Assembly (NCBI RefSeq): GCF_016808095.1
Contig: NC_068971.1
Span: forward strand, 13,838,501-13,902,500
From: Vigna angularis
Lineage: Eukaryota > Streptophyta > Magnoliopsida > Fabales > Fabaceae
Length of the DNA: 64,000 nucleotides
Direction: 5' to 3'
Made by a program: the position numbers and the translations under genes. Numbering within the stretch: the first letter of the stretch is position 1; every line of letters starts with the position of its first letter. The notes beneath the pieces were generated by a model that worked only from the letters and a program-made list of their open reading frames with translations, was not told the DNA's origin and made no database searches. Shown here in pieces: positions 55,701 through 64,000 of this stretch.

Positions 55701-56499
55701 TGTATTTTTGTGCATGTCGTTGGTATAATGCAAAATTGAGAATATCATTGTACATAAAGATGCATCTTCGGCTTCTCAATTGTTGATTCCATCTGTTTAA
55801 ATAATGCTACTTCCGAACCTCTTTGATGACGATCGTGTCTTGTATGCTTTTATTGTATAAATTGGGTCAACACTATGTAATGAAGTTGTTTAGTGTAGCG
55901 GTCACAGGAGAGCAAATAGTACCTCAATAACAACCGAAGTAGGTCCTATACTGGTGCTACCCGTGGATCCTAAAATTCCCTTTGAATAGAGACATTATGG
56001 TGTTGGCTACTTTTGAGATTTTAATTTCCAAAATTAAAATCTATAGATGATAATAGTCAAAATGATAGAAAGACTTGGATTTAGAATGTGATGATTGATA
56101 ATTCCTGTCTAGGAAACTTGAATTTGACTTTTATTAGTATTAGTATTTATTTACTTGTATGTATGTTTAAGATATCGATTCCTTTTTATTATGTCTATCA
56201 GTAATTTTCAGTAATTTTTATCAATTTTGAAAATTTATGTGTATATATAAAAAGAATTCAAAATAGTGGTTTTCCCACTATCTGCTATCTTGCTATAGGC
56301 ATTGTAACAACGCCACTATCATCTGAGATGTAAAAAGTTGAAGTCACAATAATCTCCAGGGTCCAATAAAATCCTATATGTTTCTAACATTGTATATGAC
56401 TTGATCGTTTCAATGCAGGAACCTTGGAAGTCAACCCTTTTGTTGAGGGTAAAGAATGTTTTGAAAGAAAAAGAGATGCAAGAGGAAGATTTAACCTGA
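43331..56499 (+). CDS. ASNAP: Alpha-SNAP (soluble NSF attachment protein), nine exons
   Basis: Alpha-SNAP bridges used SNARE bundles to the ATPase NSF so that SNAREs are recycled after vesicle fusion. Exons: 43331-43478, 43579-43628, 43793-43865, 44778-44857, 45119-45270, 45473-45632, 45711-45758, 46145-46225 and 56419-56499. All introns are GT-AG and all junction phases agree, giving 290 codons (plant family about 289). Landmarks: FKLAKSW|DKAG across intron 1, then [16 protein letters not shown], the helical-repeat core [14 protein letters not shown] and [11 protein letters not shown], then DLDPTF and [18 protein letters not shown], and the C-terminal MQEEDLT. The EEDLT end, with its penultimate Leu, is the NSF-activating tail and is intact. 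The N-terminal loop reads [10 protein letters not shown] where plant copies usually have a Trp (GWGLFG type), so this is a divergent paralog. Intron 8 is 10,193 bp and retroelement-filled. The soybean Rhg1 nematode-resistance locus includes an alpha-SNAP; any such role here is unproven. Confidence 0.93.
43694..43750. repeat. (TA)n microsatellite in alpha-SNAP intron 2
   Basis: About 57 bp of uninterrupted TA, roughly 40 bp before the acceptor of exon 3. Length variation here would be a convenient marker for the gene. Confidence 0.97.
46397..47470 (-). repeat. 3' LTR of the minus-strand copia element, split by an insertion
   Basis: 46397-46552 and 47408-47470 together match the 5' LTR. The middle is the hAT-like element. 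The same TGATAAATAGGG and ACACAATATAAT units are present. Confidence 0.85.
46553..47407. mobile_element. hAT-like non-autonomous element nested in the copia LTR
   Basis: The left end is TAGTGCCGTCAAAATGGG. The right end, reverse complemented, is TAGAGTTGTCAAAACGGA. The inverted similarity extends further inward through ACCCGTGAGCC and GGCCCGACCCG words. The 8-bp flanks AAGATAAT and ATGATAAA (ignoring one T) match at six of eight positions, in line with a worn 8-bp hAT duplication. The interior (855 bp in all) is AT-rich and has no transposase. Confidence 0.75.
47478..51564 (-). pseudogene. Copia gag-pol polyprotein, inactivated
   Basis: The minus strand starts [10 protein letters not shown] at 51564 and soon meets a stop. 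Domains in order: gag ([20 protein letters not shown]); zinc knuckle [14 protein letters not shown] (about 50860); protease [11 protein letters not shown] (about 50600); GAG-pre-integrase [14 protein letters not shown] and CESCQLGKH; integrase HSDIWGP and RSDNAKEYF, then [13 protein letters not shown]; reverse transcriptase [20 protein letters not shown] and [13 protein letters not shown]; RNase [21 protein letters not shown] and the [13 protein letters not shown] box. Many stops and frame changes break it. The reverse transcriptase active box reads YVND instead of YVDD, losing one catalytic Asp. The last codon is at 47478, next to the polypurine tract. Confidence 0.88.
51854..52097 (-). repeat. 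5' LTR of the minus-strand copia element (244 bp)
   Basis: Contains four to five tandem units of about 36 bp (ATGATAAATAGGGTAACCCT, AGACACAATATAATC). The unit number differs from the other LTR. Confidence 0.85.
52098..52800 (+). pseudogene. Copia RNase H and pol C-terminus, broken
   Basis: Reads [32 protein letters not shown], then [20 protein letters not shown] and [18 protein letters not shown] (RNase H). After an in-frame stop at 52529 it continues [25 protein letters not shown] and [12 protein letters not shown]. The first RNase H motif has NDANYVGS where family members have D-A-D-Y/W-A-G, so a catalytic Asp is lost. A further stop follows THVPT. Confidence 0.85.
52098..53037 (+). mobile_element. 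Second copia fragment, plus strand (3' half with LTR)
   Basis: It starts abruptly next to the 5' LTR of the first element, carries the end of pol (52098-52800), the polypurine tract TTGAGGGGGAG (52818-52828) and a 3' LTR from 52829 (TGTTGTAATTAG) to about 53037 (CAAGTAACA). The 5' half is missing, so it is truncated by rearrangement, not a clean insertion. Confidence 0.8.
53038..54819 (-). pseudogene. Copia gag, protease and integrase, inactivated
   Basis: Gag starts [12 protein letters not shown] at 54819, then breaks. Further on are [18 protein letters not shown] and [20 protein letters not shown] 323-codon open segment (54273-53302) holds the protease and the first part of integrase. The protease box reads [11 protein letters not shown] instead of WI.DSGA, so the catalytic Asp is gone. 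Pre-integrase: [14 protein letters not shown] and [10 protein letters not shown]. Integrase: HTDLWGPS keeps the first Asp, but RSSKAKDYF replaces RSDN.K.YF and loses the second. Frame changes follow ([15 protein letters not shown], then PRIFGC near 53050). Confidence 0.85.
54880..55010. repeat. 36-bp tandem repeat in the copia leader
   Basis: Three to four units of GGTTGTGATGGAACTCTAGG, GTTGGGCAATAATGAT. On the minus strand they read a 12-residue repeat ([12 protein letters not shown]), probably a by-product of the period being a multiple of three. Confidence 0.8.
55263..55690 (-). mobile_element. Fourth copia fragment: GAG-pre-integrase and start of integrase
   Basis: The minus strand reads [36 protein letters not shown] and HSFDLVHS, then [20 protein letters not shown] after a frame change. 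Both ends are ragged and no LTR is attached. It differs from the third fragment over the same domain, so it comes from another element. Confidence 0.75.
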
Positions 56500-57238
56500 A
56501 TCAATGGCTACTTCCAAAAAGTAACTCTCAATTCTTTAAATGTCACTGGTAGAGAAACTATTTTTTGCCATGGTTTGATGATTTTTCTTATCATTGTGGT
56601 CGGTCTTCTGTTAATCACGCCTTTATGTGGGAAAAAATTGACAAAAATCTGTTTTTTCCAAACCGTTTAAAGGCATCATGGTACTTTGTCCAGATGGTGG
56701 AAGTTCTGAAGTGCTTATAAGAAAATTGAGCATCCAAGACACGAAAGGGTTTTGGTGAATCCGGGGTTTCTTGGTCGAGAATAAAAACCTAATCTTGCTA
56801 CATGCTTGGAAGATAAGATGGTCTTAGATTGTTTGGTGTCTGTTTCGTTCTTTCACGAGACTCCATTACATGTAGAAGACGGCAACAACTGCTTCACTGT
56901 CATATTATAAGTTTAATAATTTGCATTTCACGAAATGACGAAAGAAAATATCACTGTTCTGTACTGATTTATGTCTATTTTTGGCTTCTGCTACTTTTCA
57001 CGACACTTTTGTTATGAATGTGTTATTGACATGTTTGGTCTTCTGTCAAATCAACAAATATTAACAAAAGAGAATAACAAAGTGCTGATGCATTTGTGTT
57101 TATGTATATATTATTATAATTGGAGGAACTTATTCATTATCAGCTTCTGTAGGAAGTTTCTGAATTGTCTACTGGAGATTTTAGTAGTTTTGATAATCTT
57201 CTGAAATATCTTATACAGAAATCTATATGCTGGTATAA

Positions 57239-57244
57239 TAAAAT
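57239..57244 (+). terminator. Candidate polyadenylation signal of alpha-SNAP
   Basis: AATAAA, 740 bp after the stop codon. The DNA between has no other recognised feature and would form the 3' untranslated region. Other AT-rich signals nearer the stop could be used instead. Confidence 0.4.
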
Positions 57245-57556
57245 CCACAAAAGTTAAATTAATACTTACTGATATTTAAAAATAGATAACTTTATTATGT
57301 GTTATTCTTTTCAGATTCACATTATTTTTGTGCAAAAATGGTTTGTTATATTTATTTTTAGAGGAAAGGTTTGATATTCATTTGACACATCTAATAAAGG
57401 TAAAATAGTCTTAAAAGAATGAATTTCTATAATTTAAAAGAAAAATAATATTATCATGACACACTTTTACACACAGAACACAAGGGTAACATGATTATAA
57501 AAAGTATAAACTTTTGTACTTTTTAAAAAAAAAAGAATAAAAAATAAGTAAAAGTA
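57245..57556. other. AT-rich intergenic DNA
   Basis: Nothing recognised. Confidence 0.5.
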
Positions 57557-57561
57557 ATATC

Positions 57562-57940
57562 TGTAACGTCCCGACAACTCACAGGGACATGCTTAACCAT
57601 GAAGTTCTTATGAGTCAGTCCCCATAGATCACCATCAGACTTTTCAGTGTGCTTTGTCCTCACTCGCACGCTTAACCATGGAGTTCTTATGAGTCAGGCT
57701 ACCGAAAAGCAAATGCATTTGGTGATATGAGTGGCCAAATCAATCTCTTTAAGCTATCCTTCAACTGTATAGTCCCATACCTATACAGTCTCCAGATCTC
57801 TCTCATTCCGGTGTATGTTCGATTCGTCCATGTACCCCTTCCACCCGAAGCTGTCAGGAGTCACTCCTTGTCTGTGCCTCCTGCACCATGCCTCTTGCAC
57901 TGGCGTCACTCCCCACGCTCGTCAGTGCCCAGATGTCACA
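57562..57940 (+). mobile_element. Small solo LTR-like element (379 bp)
   Basis: Starts TGTAACGTCCCGACAACTC and ends GCCCAGATGTCACA, so ends are TG...CA with a short imperfect inverted repeat. Both sides carry ATATC (57557-57561 and 57941-57945), a perfect 5-bp duplication. It contains an internal duplication of GCTTAACCATGRAGTTCTTA, then TGAGTCAG, at about 57590 and 57671. It is GC-richer than its surroundings and codes for nothing convincing. Confidence 0.75.
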
Positions 57941-57945
57941 ATATC

Positions 57946-59060
57946 AAATGAATATAAAAAATTTAGGTGTCAAAGAATCATATTTTAAAAAAAATATATA
58001 TATAAAAAAGAATAATATTAAATGAATGTAAAAGAATTAATTATGTCAAATATCATTCTTCATATTTTTATACTTAAACAAACGTGTATGTTGACGATAA
58101 TAACGAAAAATAAAACAATTTTATTAATATAAAAATATTATTAAATTTAAAAAAAATTATAATTTGATTGTAAATAATTTTTTATTATAAATGATTATTT
58201 TAATTAAAAAAGTGATTGTAGATAAAATAATAAGAATTTTTATACACGTAAATGTTATAGATCACTAAAAGAGTATTGTAAAATTATAGAATTTTATAAT
58301 AAAAGAGTATTATTGCTCGTGTGAGAGAAAATTGCCATAATCTTTCTACGAGTTACACTCAGCACAGTAAATCGTAAGGAAAGCATGCCAAAATATTTTG
58401 ACTAATAAAATTATATTATTTTATAGATCTTACCACTACGTAAAAAAATATTAAATAAAATAATCAAAGCATTTAACGTCTTGAAAATATAAAATACATT
58501 CAAAATTTAAAATTAGTCATAATTTTATCAATGTTAGATCTACTATAAATTTTGTATGACTTAATGAGTACATAGGCATGTCATGTTCATAAAAAATTGA
58601 ACCAAAATCATTTATATACATACATTTTTAAGAATTGAAAATTAAATCCGATTTGGAGAACTAAGTTTCTAAGAGGGGCGTTTTTCAAAAGCAATGATAT
58701 TTAGAAGCTCTTATATAAAGTTGAAAGTTATAAATGTAAAATAGTTATTTTACGAGATTTACGTCGTATATAAAAGTTTTATTAATGGTTAAATATGTGT
58801 TTAGTCTCACAACTATCAAATATCTTTATTTTTAGTCTATTTTCTAATTTTTGGTACACTTTGATCTTTTTTAATTAGAGTCAGAAACAAAATTTGAAAT
58901 GACCTTTCATGTCGACGAAAAATTACAGTTTTTTTATCGATAAAAATCAAAGTATACCAAAATTTAAGAAAGACTAAAAATAAAAACACTTAATAATTGA
59001 GGAACTAAAAATATATTCAACTCATTTTTAAGCTAGGAATGGAAATAATCAACTAAATTA
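57946..59060. other. AT-rich intergenic DNA
   Basis: No gene or element was recognised. Confidence 0.5.
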
Positions 59061-59069
59061 TATTACATA

Positions 59070-60574
59070 AAAAAAAATGTTTAATCCTTTTCGACATCCC
59101 TATTTGTGTAGGAGTGTCTCAGATAGGTCCTTGTTTTCTAAAGTGTGTCAAAATGGTCCTTAATTTTGAAAATTGAAATCAATTGAGACCTTCCCATTAA
59201 GTTGGTTGGACGACGTTAAAGAAATTGATGCGTGGGTTGCTCAGATGACCAAATGGTACTGATGTGGCACAATATTGTTGTTGACCTGGCTTAATGGTGA
59301 GTTTTTATATTTAAAAAAGTGAAATTTTTAAATCAAAACGCAACGTTTTGATTTTTAACAGAATAAATGAACGTTACGTTAGTTTTATTTAATTTCAATG
59401 TTGGGGAATTTGGGATAATTGGGAGAATAGGATTTTGTCGAGGGTTGGCTTTTGTGGTTGGAATTTGGGGGACAATAGGATATATCGGTGTTATTTAGTA
59501 TAGTTGGTGACTAAATAGGTATCGTTTCTAGATTTGCGAGTGATCTATCGATGCTATTTCGGTAGAATAAGGAAGGTGTTGGCGGTGAAGCACGTGGAAG
59601 GCAGTGGCGAAAGTGTTCGAAGTGAACCACCTTTTTCAGGTTAGTAAATGTTCTTTTGATTGAATTTTTTGATGATTTTGTCCTTTATGGTTGTCCTACA
59701 CTGTTGCATGTTGTATACTACTTCGTTTTCGATTGCAATGTGGTCCCCCATTATTAAAGTGTTGTTGGATTGTCTTTTTCAGTGGGTTGTGGTTTGTATA
59801 TATTGTTAATACTTTTTGTTGTGGTCAGTTGCAATGTGGTCCCCCATTGTTAAAGTGTTTTCTTACTTTATAGGTTAAAATATAATTGTTGTGTTGTACG
59901 TCATGGAAGAAAATTTTGAAGTTGTTTTCCACCATGGTGGAAAGTTCATAAATGAAAGAAAACTTAAGTATGAGGGGGAGAGTACAAGTTTTTCTTTTGA
60001 CCCAGACATGTGGAGCTATTTCCTTGTAGTCAGTGTAGTAAAAGGTCTAGGTTATTACCTGTGTTGGAAAATAGGTTGGAATCTTTGTTGGATGACATAG
60101 GAGCCATGCACATGATTACCTTAGCCATGCTTAATGGTGGGGTTAATCTATTTGTTGTTCATAATGTCTCTGAACCTGAGGTGATACATATGTTAGAATA
60201 TATTCCTCAGAATACAAATGAAGTAGAAGTTGAACCTGTAGGTATGGTTAAGGGTGAAGATGAAGAGCAAGGTGGGGGTATGGTTGAGGGTCAATGTGAA
60301 GAGCAAGGTGGGGGTATCACTGAAAGTGTTGTTGTTTTAGAAGAAAGAGTTGAGGCTGATGATCTTGTTGAAGGAGAAATTAAAACAGAGGTTGGTGGGG
60401 GTGAATGTGAACAGGATAGTGAAAGATAATTTGAGGTAGCTGTCAATGAAGGTGAGAGAGGTCAGTGTGATGGAATGACTGAAAGTGTTGTTGTTTCAGA
60501 AGAAAGACTTCAGGATGATGATGTTGTTGAAGGAGAACTTCAAACAGAGGTTGGTGGGGGTGAATGTGAACAGC
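59070..60574 (+). mobile_element. 5' part of a Mutator-like element, cut by a gypsy LTR
   Basis: The start near 59070 is approximate. About 800 bp of leader precedes the transposase N-terminal frame at 59903. The element ends abruptly at 60574 where the gypsy LTR begins. The rest, if present, would lie beyond 64000. Confidence 0.5.
59903..60574 (+). pseudogene. Mutator-like transposase, N-terminal PB1-like region and acidic linker
   Basis: Starts MEENFEVVFHHGGKF and reads KLKYEGESTSFSFDPDMWSY, then shifts frame near 60050 and continues LENRLESLLDDIGAMHM and LFVVHNVSEPEVIH. This resembles, from memory, the N-terminal domain of legume Mutator-like transposases. Next is an acidic Gly/Glu/Val linker (EEQGGGMVEGQCEEQGGGI). 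A unit of about 160 bp (GTTGTTGTTTYAGAAGAAAG to GGTGAATGTGAACAG) is duplicated, and an in-frame stop lies between the copies at 60427. The DNA-binding, catalytic and zinc-knuckle domains are not in the window. Confidence 0.65.
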
Positions 60575-61798
60575 TGATAATGCTAATTTTTACCATTATC
60601 TAAGCATCATTTTAGTAGCAAAATCAACTCTTCTTTAGCTTATTACTTGCTTAAATCCTCTCTTTTATTTAGTTTTAGTATTTATCTATATTTTGAGTTA
60701 CATTACGTAAATAATACTCTAATCCCTTGTTTTTTGATCTATTTCGATGTTAGGAAGATCCTCCATTACATTGAAGAGCCTCGGTGATCCAGGAAGTCAT
60801 TGATTTAACAGTCATTTTCGCTTAAGCGAGAATAATTTAGCTTAAGCGAGAATGACTATCTTCTCCAAGAAGAATTCTCGCTTAAGCGAGAATAATTTAG
60901 CTTAAGCGAGAATTCGGGCAGTATATATACTCACGAGGCAGAAAGAAAAAAAAAGGTCTTTGGTTCTTTAAAGGCGCGATTTCACGTCTGGAGCTCATGG
61001 AGGGCGTGAGGAGCTTGTGGCAACATCTCCTCCTCTTCCTTTGGGTCTCCTTCTTCTTCCATCTTCCATGTTTGTAAGCTTTAGGGTTCTCCATGGAAAT
61101 GGAGAACCAGATTCATCTTGTTAGGGTTAGATGTAGCCTATGAACTCTTGTGTAATGAATGATTGTTTCGTATTTATAAATGCCTTTTCTATCTATTACT
61201 AGTATTCTTGTTTTCGATCTTAAAGCTTGCATGTAATGGGGACGTTCATGACTTGATTTTGGGGTTTCATTGAGCCATGGATGGGATATGAAATCTTGAA
61301 CTGAAACAAGAGTCCTTGTGGGTCATTGAGCCAGGGATGGGATATGATTCACATGTTGTCTTAGATCCTAGTTCTTAATGCGGGTTTGCTTGTTAGATTA
61401 TCCAAGGGATTGGAGTTTGATAAGGAAAACCTAGGCTCTTTCACCTAAGGGATTAGGGCTAGAGTGTTTTAGTGGATTGACTTTAGTAAATTGATAAAGA
61501 GGAGATGAAATTGGTTATACACAAGAGTGCATTGGTGAAAACTAACGTTAACAATGTCATTTCATACTATTTCTAGTCTTTTCCATTTTCAAGTGTCTTC
61601 AATACCAAAGTCCAACCTTGTAATTACTTGTGAATTTATCTTTTTGCACATATTCTTAAATGATGAGTTGTTCTTGAGTCTAGATGAGTTGTTAATCGCA
61701 CAATTTTTTAGTATTACGAGTCTCTTAGGAAAACGATACCTGGTCTTACCACGGTTTATTACTTGAACGATTTGGTTCACTTGCCAAAGAGATTAACA
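60575..61798 (+). repeat. 5' LTR of the Athila-like element
   Basis: Contains a TATA box (GTATATATACTC at 60920), a likely transcription start just after it, GCTTAAGC palindromes upstream (60826-60914), a duplicated TCATTGAGCCATGGATGGGA phrase (61268 and 61323), and an end close to that of the solo LTR at 25431-26358. Confidence 0.78.
60826..60914. repeat. GCTTAAGCGAGAA repeats in the LTR promoter
   Basis: Four copies of (C/A)GCTTAAGCGAGAAT in two pairs (near 60828, 60841, 60879 and 60900). Each has the palindrome GCTTAAGC. They lie just upstream of the LTR TATA box. Confidence 0.85.
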
Positions 61799-61804
61799 AG
61801 TTTT

Positions 61805-61821
61805 TGGCGCCATTGCCGGGG
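61805..61821 (+). other. tRNA-Asp primer binding site
   Basis: TGGCGCCATTGCCGGGG, starting six bases after the LTR. One mismatch to the complement of the tRNA-Asp acceptor end. Confidence 0.75.
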
Positions 61822-62629
61822 ACTCGTGTCAATACTAGACTTTTGTGAGGTTTCTAACTTATGTAGACTTGATTTTGTATATAGAACTAACTCTTTTGTT
61901 GTAAATAGATTTTCACTTTTATTTGGGCTAATTTGTGGCTTTAGCCTAGTTGTGTCTAAGTGTATGCAGGGAGATGTTCACATAAAGAGGACTGCAGCCT
62001 CCAAAGCATCATGTAGACCCTGAGGGTGAAGGAACTATAGGACATAAGGAGACAACTAGCTTGAGCATCACAAACTGCCCCAAATTCTCCCTTTCTTGTG
62101 TATGCTCCAAGTACTAAGTGAAAGTAGAAGAAGAAAGGGAGAAACAAAAGAAAAGACTAGTCACCACCACTATTTGATGAGTATTTAAAGATGTCAAGGT
62201 AGTGGAAGGGCTACAATGAAGATTCTTATGCTATGAGAGTTGATTTGGTGACTAGAAAGTGATTTAAGAAAAGTTGGTGAAAGGAGCACACCAACAACAA
62301 CATTTGCACTTCATTGAGTAAACCGTCAAGCTAATGACGTTAAACAAGCGCTTTTGGGAGGCAATCCAATTTTCTTACCCTTTTTACTTGTGTTTATTTT
62401 GTTTTAGTGTCGTGTGCTTGTATGTGTTTCAATTTTAATTAGTGACTTGTGTCATGCATGTTTGTATTTTATTGCATGTTTGTGATTTTTGAGTTGTAAT
62501 GTTGTTTTTGTGGTTTGTATAAGTATATTATGTTGTTTGTAGCTTGGTTTGTGTGTAAGTGCATTGAATGAAGGTATGGAACCAAAAATCACAAATTGAG
62601 TGGCCAATCTCGCAAGAATGTGCATTATT

Positions 62630-62935
62630 TTCGCCTAGGATGAACTTTCTCGCTTGGGCGAGATATGCAGAAAACTGAAAAAATAAGTTTTGCTGATATT
62701 TTCGCTTAAGCTAAAACTAAGTCGCTTGGGCGAGATTTAGACTGAAAGTTGGGGTGCCATTGGAATATTTTCGCTTAAGCTAAAACTAAGTCGCTTGGGC
62801 GAGATTTAGGTTGAAAGTTGGGGTGCTACTGGAACATTTTCGCTTAAGCTAAAACTTTCTAGCCTGGGCGAAAAATTCTTCTGTAAATTTAGCTTAAGCT
62901 AAAAGTTTTTAGCTTAAGCGAAAAACTGATATGAC
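62630..62935. repeat. Tandem repeat of TTTTCGCTTAAGCTAAAACT units near the 3' part of the element
   Basis: Three to four units with period about 66 bp in the middle (TTTTCGCTTAAGCTAAAACT, AAGTCGCTTGGGCGAGATTT, GAAAGTTGGGGTGC). They share the GCTTAAGC core with the LTR array at 60826-60914. Confidence 0.85.
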
Positions 62936-64000
62936 GCCCAACACCTTAAAAAACTGGTTCTGCACCTAATTTTTGTTGTTGATTCTATGTTTTTCTTTTC
63001 TTTGCACTCTTTCACACATTCCTTTTAGTGTGTTTTTGGATCTTTCTATCCAGTTGTTGACTATGAGATACTAATTTTACTTTGAGCTTTCTTGTTACAG
63101 GATAAGATCTTCCTTACGAATTAAAGTGTTTAAAACCACCATTTGTGAACCTTTGAGGCATGCGTGAGTTGTGCAACCGTATGACTTGAAGATTTTGCTG
63201 CTCGTGTAGCATGGCCTGGGGGCCAGCCCCCTACTGATGGGGGAGGTGGAGTAGTTGCGGAGTATAAGCTACTGGAGGAGGAAGATGTTACATATGAAAA
63301 GTGAAGCTAGTGTTCTACACTATTGGAGCTGCAAAGAGTCCATTTTGATCGTTTTTTCAGTTTTAATTTCCAGTTCTTATTTACTTTCAGTTTTTGTGTT
63401 TTTGATTTCTTTTTGACTTGCCTAGTGGATAGTTCTTTTGCAATTGGTTTGGTGATTCGAGTGAATCATATGTTATGCTTGAATTGAATACAAATCTTTT
63501 GTGCTTGCTCTTTATCTATGAAAATTTCTTTGAAAATTTAATTGAGATTATGTGGTTAAGTTTGTTGAATAGAGGTTGTGGTTGCTTGTATATGTTTAGA
63601 TGGATGCTTGCTTTTAATTGTGATCAATATTCTTGGCATGATGTTTATCAAACTTTGGAACCCTGAGTAAACCTATGAGATGTTGTGCCTAGAGTTTATT
63701 GTTGAGTGCTATCACTTTGAAATCACAGTTGATTTTGCCTGAGTTTCTCTATTTGAACTATTTTCTTGCTTGTTACAAATGATCAAGGCCATCTTGTTCT
63801 TCAACCTCTTCTACATTTTTTAGCCTAAAAGCCAATGCAAAACACTTGAACCTTGAAGAAAAACTTTCTCACCCCTGGAACCTTAAGCTTATTGAAAAAT
63901 CCTTAACCTCCTTACCTTGAGTTGAGATGAACATATATGTTAGGATAAGGAGAATGGCTTAAGTTTAGGGGAGTTTTTGAAATAAGGGAGCATTGAGAAA

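Larger units (their letters stand above)
60575..64000 (+). mobile_element. Athila-like Ty3/gypsy retrotransposon, internally deleted, runs off the window
   Basis: LTR 60575-61798 (1224 bp; TGATAATGC...GATTAACA). The primer site is TGGCGCCATTGCCGGGG (61805-61821), complementary to the 3' end of tRNA-Asp with one mismatch, as in Athila elements. No gag or pol is seen. By about 62320-62375 the sequence already reads CGTCAAGCTAATGACG and GCGCTTTTGGGAGGCAATCC, which from memory lies after pol in legume members of this group. The region up to 64000 ends in GTTTAGGGGAG, also typical of the stretch before the 3' LTR. So it is probably a non-autonomous deletion derivative, with its 3' LTR beyond the window. 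Confidence 0.75.

Overview
This is a plant nuclear window. It is AT-rich and has spliced introns, many (TA)n microsatellites and several superfamilies of plant transposable element. The repeats (an Ogre-like LTR, Athila-type LTRs using a tRNA-Asp primer site, copia elements with a Met-tRNA primer site, CACTA, Mutator-like and hAT-like elements) and the divergent alpha-SNAP paralog point to a papilionoid legume, probably of the Vigna/Phaseolus/soybean group. The species is inferred, not proven.

Only two host genes are well supported. (1) A MIR164 microRNA gene lies on the minus strand, with its foldback at 20132-20310. The mature miRNA is at 20270-20290 and the star at 20148-20168. (2) An alpha-SNAP gene lies on the plus strand in nine exons at 43331-56499. 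The joined reading frame is open, 290 codons long, with GT-AG introns throughout and the conserved EEDLT tail. Its last intron is about 10.2 kb and is filled with at least four pieces of Ty1/copia retrotransposon in both orientations, one of them carrying a hAT-like insertion inside its LTR. A 73-codon reading frame at 42196 is only a possibility.

Layout: 1-11 kb is AT-rich intergenic DNA with a Mutator-like long-TIR element set in a TA microsatellite (2079-3244), a degenerate GTATTCGGTTCC repeat (7.9-8.1 kb) and a hAT-like GC-rich repeat (10.2 kb). 11.36-15.67 kb is a decayed En/Spm (CACTA) element with TNP2 and second-ORF remnants. 16-24 kb is intergenic and contains MIR164. 24.1-25.4 kb is a compact non-autonomous CACTA element with an AAT target duplication. 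25.4-26.4 kb is a probable solo Athila-like LTR. 27.1-33.5 kb is an old repeat unit with diverged direct repeats at its ends and minisatellites inside, split by a 4.1 kb Ogre-like solo LTR with a perfect GGTAT duplication. 34.3-35.1 kb is another minisatellite. 35-43 kb is plain intergenic DNA. 43.3-57.2 kb is alpha-SNAP. 57.56-57.94 kb is a small solo LTR with an ATATC duplication. 59-60.57 kb is the 5' part of a Mutator-like transposase gene, cut by an internally deleted Athila-like element that runs off the end at 64 kb.

The genes do not form an operon or pathway. One is a developmental regulator RNA (miR164 targets NAC transcription factors) and the other is a vesicle-fusion factor (SNARE recycling with NSF). 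The main theme is nested transposons: at least three solo LTRs, two CACTA elements, two Mutator-like elements and a copia mosaic. No new molecular system was found. The most informative points are the MIR164 foldback, the intact alpha-SNAP frame around a retroelement-filled intron, and the unusual tandem arrays inside and around the Ogre-like LTR.
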